Source: Candidatus Bathyarchaeota archaeon B23
GTDB taxonomy: Archaea; Thermoproteota; Bathyarchaeia; TCS64; B23
DNA: 8,089 nt
Reading direction: 5' to 3'
Assembly: GCA_001593875.1 (NCBI GenBank)
Contig: LUCA01000036.1
Span: forward strand, 1 to 8,089
The notes under the pieces: generated by a model
The model's input: only the letters and a program-made list of their open reading frames with translations
What the model was told of the DNA's origin: nothing
The model's database searches: none
Shown here: piece after piece, positions 5,914 to 8,089 of the stretch
Layout: every line of letters starts with the position of its first letter
Numbering within the stretch: the first letter of the stretch is position 1
Made by a program: the position numbers and the translations under genes

Positions 5914-6330
5914 CTAGAGATGGCAGAGGGCGAAGTAGCTGACGTCGAGGCCCAGCAGCCGCTCCTCGCCCTCGATCCTCGTCCTCTTCCTCCTCAACCC
6001 CACGGCCAGGATGAGGGCGTAGGCCCTATAGGTCTCCTCCCTCGTCACCGTCTTCACAGGCCCCAGGAGGCTTAGGGCCAGGGCGTCGCCGGATTTGATC
6101 TCAGCCCCCATCTCCAGGGCCTGCCTCCTGATCCTCCCCAGGAGCTCCGGGCCGCCGATGCCTCCGGGGAAGCCGGGGTAGTTGCGTATCTCGTGGGCGA
6201 GGCTCAGCCTTGAGGGGATCCTCCCCTCCAGGATGAGGGTCTTAAGGCCCATGCTCGCAGCATATAGGCCGGCCGTCAAGCCCGCAGGCCCTGCGCCGAC
6301 GATGAGGATGTCGTGTGAAGGCCTACTCAT
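5914..6330 (-). pseudogene. N-terminal fragment of a thioredoxin-reductase-like flavoprotein, probably decayed
   Basis: 138 residues that begin like thioredoxin reductase: a HDILIVGAGPAGLTAGLYAA Rossmann FAD motif, the RNYPGF segment (49-54, usually ENYPGF) and GGPELLGRIRRQALEMGAEI. The protein ends GLDVSYFALCHL-stop, where intact enzymes read GVSYCATCDG and continue for about 170 residues with the NADPH domain and the rest of the FAD domain. The first redox Cys is replaced by Phe, the family ATG motif is AVG (AVGLRRKR), and translation stops just after the remaining Cys. With no NADPH domain and no CxxC it cannot work as a normal reductase. ATG 6330 matches the family N-terminus; TTG 6351, which overlaps the PDO stop, is an alternative. 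The same frame stays open for about 35 codons after the TAG but shows no clear reductase similarity. It is tightly linked to the PDO gene. A functional short FAD-domain protein is less likely but possible. Confidence 0.65.
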
Positions 6331-6347
6331 CAGGAAGAGGGACACCC

Positions 6348-6995
6348 TCAACCCCCCACGGCCTTGATTAGGAGCTCGGCGAACTCCCTCTCAGGTATGG
6401 CGCCCTCAAACTCCACCCGGTCATTTATGATGGTCTTGGGGACCGCCATCACCCTATATCGGTCAGCCAGCTCAGGAAACTCCACGGCTTCGATGACGTC
6501 AGCCGTTATGTTCTGATTCACCAGCGCAAACCTATGGGCTGCGGTGGCCATCAGGGGGCAGTAGGGGCAGGTGGGCGTCACGAAGACCTGGATATGCGCC
6601 GGCTTGTCGACGCCCCTAACCCTCTCCTCCACGGCCTGCGGCAGGCCGCTCTCGCCGGTGGACACCGCCAGGATGGCCTCGATGAGGGTTCCGAACTCGT
6701 AGCCGGAGGGCATGCCGAAATACCTGATGCCGTAGGGCTTCTCGCCGTGGACGACGATGGCCGGATGCCTCTCGATGCCGAAGCGCCTCGCCTCCTCGCT
6801 GTCGGCCTCACACTCGCATTTAACCACCTCTATGAGCTCTGAGAGCGATGAGACCTCGTCGACGATCGTCTCCGTCTCGTTGCAGTAGAGGCAGTGTCCC
6901 TGGGTTGTGAAGAGGTAGAGCCTCACAGGACCCTTAAGCTCCTTGAAGAGCTCCATGAGCCGTCTTCTGGTCTCCTCATCCAACTCTACGACCAA
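6348..6995 (-). CDS. pdo: protein disulfide oxidoreductase (PDO), two tandem thioredoxin folds
   Basis: A 215-residue glutaredoxin-like PDO, the intracellular disulfide-forming and isomerising enzyme typical of thermophilic archaea. The first thioredoxin fold (about 1-118) has CLYC at 35-38 (CQYC in the best-known relatives) and its cis-Pro at P78 in ERHPAIVV. The second fold (about 119-215) has CPYC at 143-146 and cis-Pro P186 in MAVPKTII. The length matches the family, and there is no signal peptide. The chosen start is TTG 6995 behind GGTTGTGG; a TTG four codons further in is an alternative. It sits 70 bases downstream of the tRNA gene and immediately before the reductase fragment. In other archaea PDO is reduced by a thioredoxin reductase, so the broken neighbour implies that an intact reductase is encoded elsewhere or that electrons come from another source. 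Confidence 0.93.
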   Translation of the reverse strand: MVVELDEETRRRLMELFKELKGPVRLYLFTTQGHCLYCNETETIVDEVSSLSELIEVVKCECEADSEEARRFGIERHPAIVVHGEKPYGIRYFGMPSGYEFGTLIEAILAVSTGESGLPQAVEERVRGVDKPAHIQVFVTPTCPYCPLMATAAHRFALVNQNITADVIEAVEFPELADRYRVMAVPKTIINDRVEFEGAIPEREFAELLIKAVGG

Positions 6996-7028
6996 TCCAC
7001 AACCTAGCCTAGATATCAGCTACCCCGG

Positions 7029-7036
7029 TTAAAAAT
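7029..7036 (-). promoter_or_regulatory. TATA-like box for the PDO gene, also a T-run after the tRNA
   Basis: The minus strand reads GATTTTTAACC about 35-40 bases before the PDO start, so a transcript would begin near 7006 with a short leader. The same five-T run lies about 30 bases beyond the tRNA CCA end and could end tRNA transcription, giving one element two possible uses. Confidence 0.5.
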
Positions 7037-7064
7037 CGTTGATTTGAGAAGCCTTACCTCGTTT

Positions 7065-7150
7065 TGGTGCGGGGGGTGGGATTCGAACCCACGCAGGCCT
7101 GAGCCAGCAGGTCCTGAGCCTGCCCCCTTTGGCCACTCGGGAACCCCCGC
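7065..7150 (-). tRNA. tRNA-Leu (anticodon CAG), CCA encoded
   Basis: A minus-strand cloverleaf. The acceptor strands GCGGGGG (7150-7144) and CCCCCGC (7075-7069) pair over seven bases, with discriminator A (7068) and an encoded CCA (7067-7065). The anticodon arm is GCAGG-CTCAGGA-CCTGC with anticodon CAG at 7116-7114, reading CUG. The T arm is GTGGG-TTCGAAT-CCCAC. The extended variable arm between the anticodon and T arms (about 7106-7093) is the class II feature expected of tRNA-Leu. There is no intron. The mature body is 83 bases without CCA. Confidence 0.95.
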
Positions 7151-7177
7151 TCCAAGGAGGGAAATCGCACCATGGGG

Positions 7178-7185
7178 TAAATTAA
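7178..7185 (-). promoter_or_regulatory. TATA-like box for the tRNA-Leu gene
   Basis: TTAATTTA on the minus strand lies about 28-35 bases before the tRNA 5' end (7150). A start 25 bases downstream falls near 7155, which fits a short 5' leader removed by RNase P. Confidence 0.6.
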
Positions 7186-7254
7186 GTCTTCCCATCGCCT
7201 CCGTGGTCTGAGTGGGGTTCTCCCTCAGCCTCGGCCATGTACATCAGGGCCTCG

Positions 7255-7668
7255 TCAGAGGTATCGGGTGATGAGGGTTTCCAGCCTCCTCCTAGGCATG
7301 GCTCCGACGATGCGGTCCACCAGCTTCCCATCCTTGAAGACCAGGAGGGTGGGTATGCTCATGATCCTATATCTCACGGCCGTCTGGGGGTTCTCGTCGA
7401 CGTTCAACTTCCCGAAGACGATCCTGCCGGCGTAATCCCTAGCCAGCTCCTCGATGATGGGGGCGACGTAGAGGCAGGGGCCGCACCAGGGGGCCCAGCA
7501 GTCGACGACGACGAGGGGATTCCCCTCCACGACGCTCTGGAAGTCCGCATCCGTCAGCTCGAGGGGCCTGCTGGGGGCCATGCTCTCCCCCGGCCTCTCC
7601 CCTCTCCCCCTTCCCCTCAGTAGCTCCATCATCTTCTTCATCTTCAGCCGTCTAAGCTCCTCGTCCAT
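7255..7668 (-). CDS. trxA: thioredoxin with a basic N-terminal extension
   Basis: A 137-residue thioredoxin that reduces protein disulfides in the cytoplasm. The core begins at about residue 36. The active site is WCGPC (61-65; C62 and C65), with the buried Asp at D56, cis-Pro P106 in MSIPTLLVF, and the family end LVDRIVGAMPRRRLETLI. A standard thioredoxin has about 105 residues; here 30-35 extra residues precede it. These form a charged helix (DEELRRLKMKKMMELLRG) and then an Arg/Gly/Pro linker. ATG 7668 is chosen over TTG 7701 because GGTGG stands four bases before it and the predicted transcript start (near 7690) lies downstream of the TTG. An additional Cys (C57) flanks the active site. 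It neighbours the PDO and the reductase fragment, forming a thiol-redox group on both sides of the tRNA gene. The extension's role is unknown; it may act in targeting or partner binding. Confidence 0.92.
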   Translation of the reverse strand: MDEELRRLKMKKMMELLRGRGRGERPGESMAPSRPLELTDADFQSVVEGNPLVVVDCWAPWCGPCLYVAPIIEELARDYAGRIVFGKLNVDENPQTAVRYRIMSIPTLLVFKDGKLVDRIVGAMPRRRLETLITRYL

Positions 7669-7683
7669 CCCTCCACCCCTAGA

Positions 7684-7703
7684 CGTTGTTAGATTTGACA
7701 ACG
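7684..7703. promoter_or_regulatory. inverted repeat over the predicted thioredoxin transcript start
   Basis: CGTTGT (7684-7689), eight bases, ACAACG (7698-7703): a perfect 6-bp dyad placed between the thioredoxin TATA-like box and its start codon, covering the predicted transcription start. The position fits a repressor operator, but an arm of six bases in a region this size is not strong statistically. Confidence 0.35.
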
Positions 7704-7712
7704 GCGTGACTC

Positions 7713-7720
7713 AATAAAAG
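7713..7720 (-). promoter_or_regulatory. TATA-like box for the thioredoxin gene
   Basis: CTTTTATT on the minus strand, immediately after the permease stop codon. It predicts a start near 7690 and a leader of about 20 bases before ATG 7668. Confidence 0.55.
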
Positions 7721-7721
7721 G

Positions 7722-8089
7722 TTATCCTAGGAGTCCCAGGCCCATGGAGAGGGATAGAAGCCTGGAGGCCAGGACCAGGAGGAGGGCGAATCTCCTGAAG
7801 GTCTCCTCCTCAACCCTTGGGGAGAGCCTCGCCCCGGAGAGGGCTCCCAGGGCCATGGAGGGGAGGAGCAGCAGTATCCATCTCGCGCTCACGGCGTTGA
7901 GGAGGCCGTTGAGGATGTAGGTGGGGATGGCCGCTATGCCTAGGAGGGTGAAGTAGGTGATGAGGCTGGCCCTGAAGACCCTCTTCTCGACGCCGCTGTG
8001 GGCTAGGAAGAGGATGACCGGCGGCCCACTCATGGTGGTGCTGCTGCCGAGGAGGCCGCTGAGGAGGCCGAGGGGGATGGTCATCCACC
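7722..8089 (-). CDS. TauE/SafE-family membrane permease, C-terminal half (5' end off right edge)
   Basis: About 122 codons of an integral membrane protein, open to the right edge, where the codon before ATG 8084 is TGG; the true start is therefore probably outside. The visible part begins with a glycine-rich membrane segment GLLSGLLGSSTTMSGPPVIL, which matches the second-repeat signature of TauE/SafE anion exporters (DUF81), proteins linked to export of sulfite, sulfoacetate or other anions. Three further hydrophobic segments follow: about VFRASLITYFTLLGIAAIPTYIL, WILLLLPSMALGALSGARL and FALLLVLASRLLSLSMGLGLL. The conserved Gly-Ala-Arg-Leu turn (GALSGARLSPRV) is present. It ends with TAA at 7722-7724, directly before the thioredoxin promoter, so the two genes are probably separate units. 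The substrate cannot be inferred. Confidence 0.83.
   Translation of the reverse strand, partial: WMTIPLGLLSGLLGSSTTMSGPPVILFLAHSGVEKRVFRASLITYFTLLGIAAIPTYILNGLLNAVSARWILLLLPSMALGALSGARLSPRVEEETFRRFALLLVLASRLLSLSMGLGLLG

Noticed and set aside
5801..5916. Amber readthrough (pyrrolysine) extending the reductase fragment past its TAG.
   Set aside because: The roughly 35 residues after the TAG show no thioredoxin-reductase domain and end in TAA, and no pyrrolysine genes are visible.
7065..7150. tRNA-Leu as an integration site for a mobile element.
   Set aside because: No second copy of the tRNA 3' end and no integrase is visible in the window.
7669..7701. TTG at 7701 as the thioredoxin start.
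   Set aside because: It lacks a ribosome binding site and lies upstream of the transcript start predicted from the TATA-like box; ATG 7668 has GGTGG at good spacing.
1..8089. CRISPR array, insertion sequence or long direct repeats.
   Set aside because: No regularly spaced repeats, transposase frames or terminal inverted repeats were seen on reading both strands; similarity between the two AOR genes is paralogy, not a DNA-level repeat.

Overview
The window reads as GC-rich chromosomal DNA from an anaerobic, probably thermophilic archaeon. The evidence is: two tungstopterin aldehyde ferredoxin oxidoreductase (AOR) family genes; a two-domain protein disulfide oxidoreductase (PDO), a protein typical of thermophilic archaea; a DUF169 protein; purine-rich Shine-Dalgarno sites of the archaeal GGAGGTGA type; TATA-like boxes about 25 bases before predicted transcript starts; and several TTG/GTG starts. 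The lineage (Bathyarchaeia, another Thermoproteota group or Korarchaeia-like) cannot be fixed from this sequence.

Left part (1-4244, all minus strand): a tungsten-enzyme region. In transcription order it has a four-cluster [4Fe-4S] ferredoxin-like subunit (4244-3714), a complete AOR-family subunit coupled to it by a TGATG stop/start overlap (3714-1870), a T-tract and a new promoter, a MoaD/ThiS-like sulfur carrier ending in Gly-Gly (1795-1541), and a second AOR-family subunit that runs off the left edge (1491 to <1). The first pair resembles known two-subunit tungsten oxidoreductases in which a polyferredoxin partner carries electrons away from the W-pterin site. The second pair joins a sulfur carrier, probably for pterin sulfuration, to a catalytic subunit.

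Middle (4245-5807): a divergent promoter region, then a plus-strand unit of a minimal MscS-type mechanosensitive channel and a DUF169 protein, ended by a hairpin plus T-run.

Right part (5914-8089, minus strand): a thiol-redox neighbourhood. In transcription order it holds the C-terminal half of a TauE/SafE-type permease (cut by the right edge), a thioredoxin with a basic N-terminal extension, a tRNA-Leu(CAG) with encoded CCA, the PDO, and an N-terminal fragment of a thioredoxin-reductase-like flavoprotein. That fragment stops inside the region that normally holds its CxxC active site and is probably a decayed gene.

No CRISPR array, insertion sequence, integrase or rRNA is visible. The most distinctive points are the divergent AOR with altered cluster-ligand spacing (1870-3714), the sulfur carrier placed between two different AORs, and the truncated reductase behind an intact PDO.
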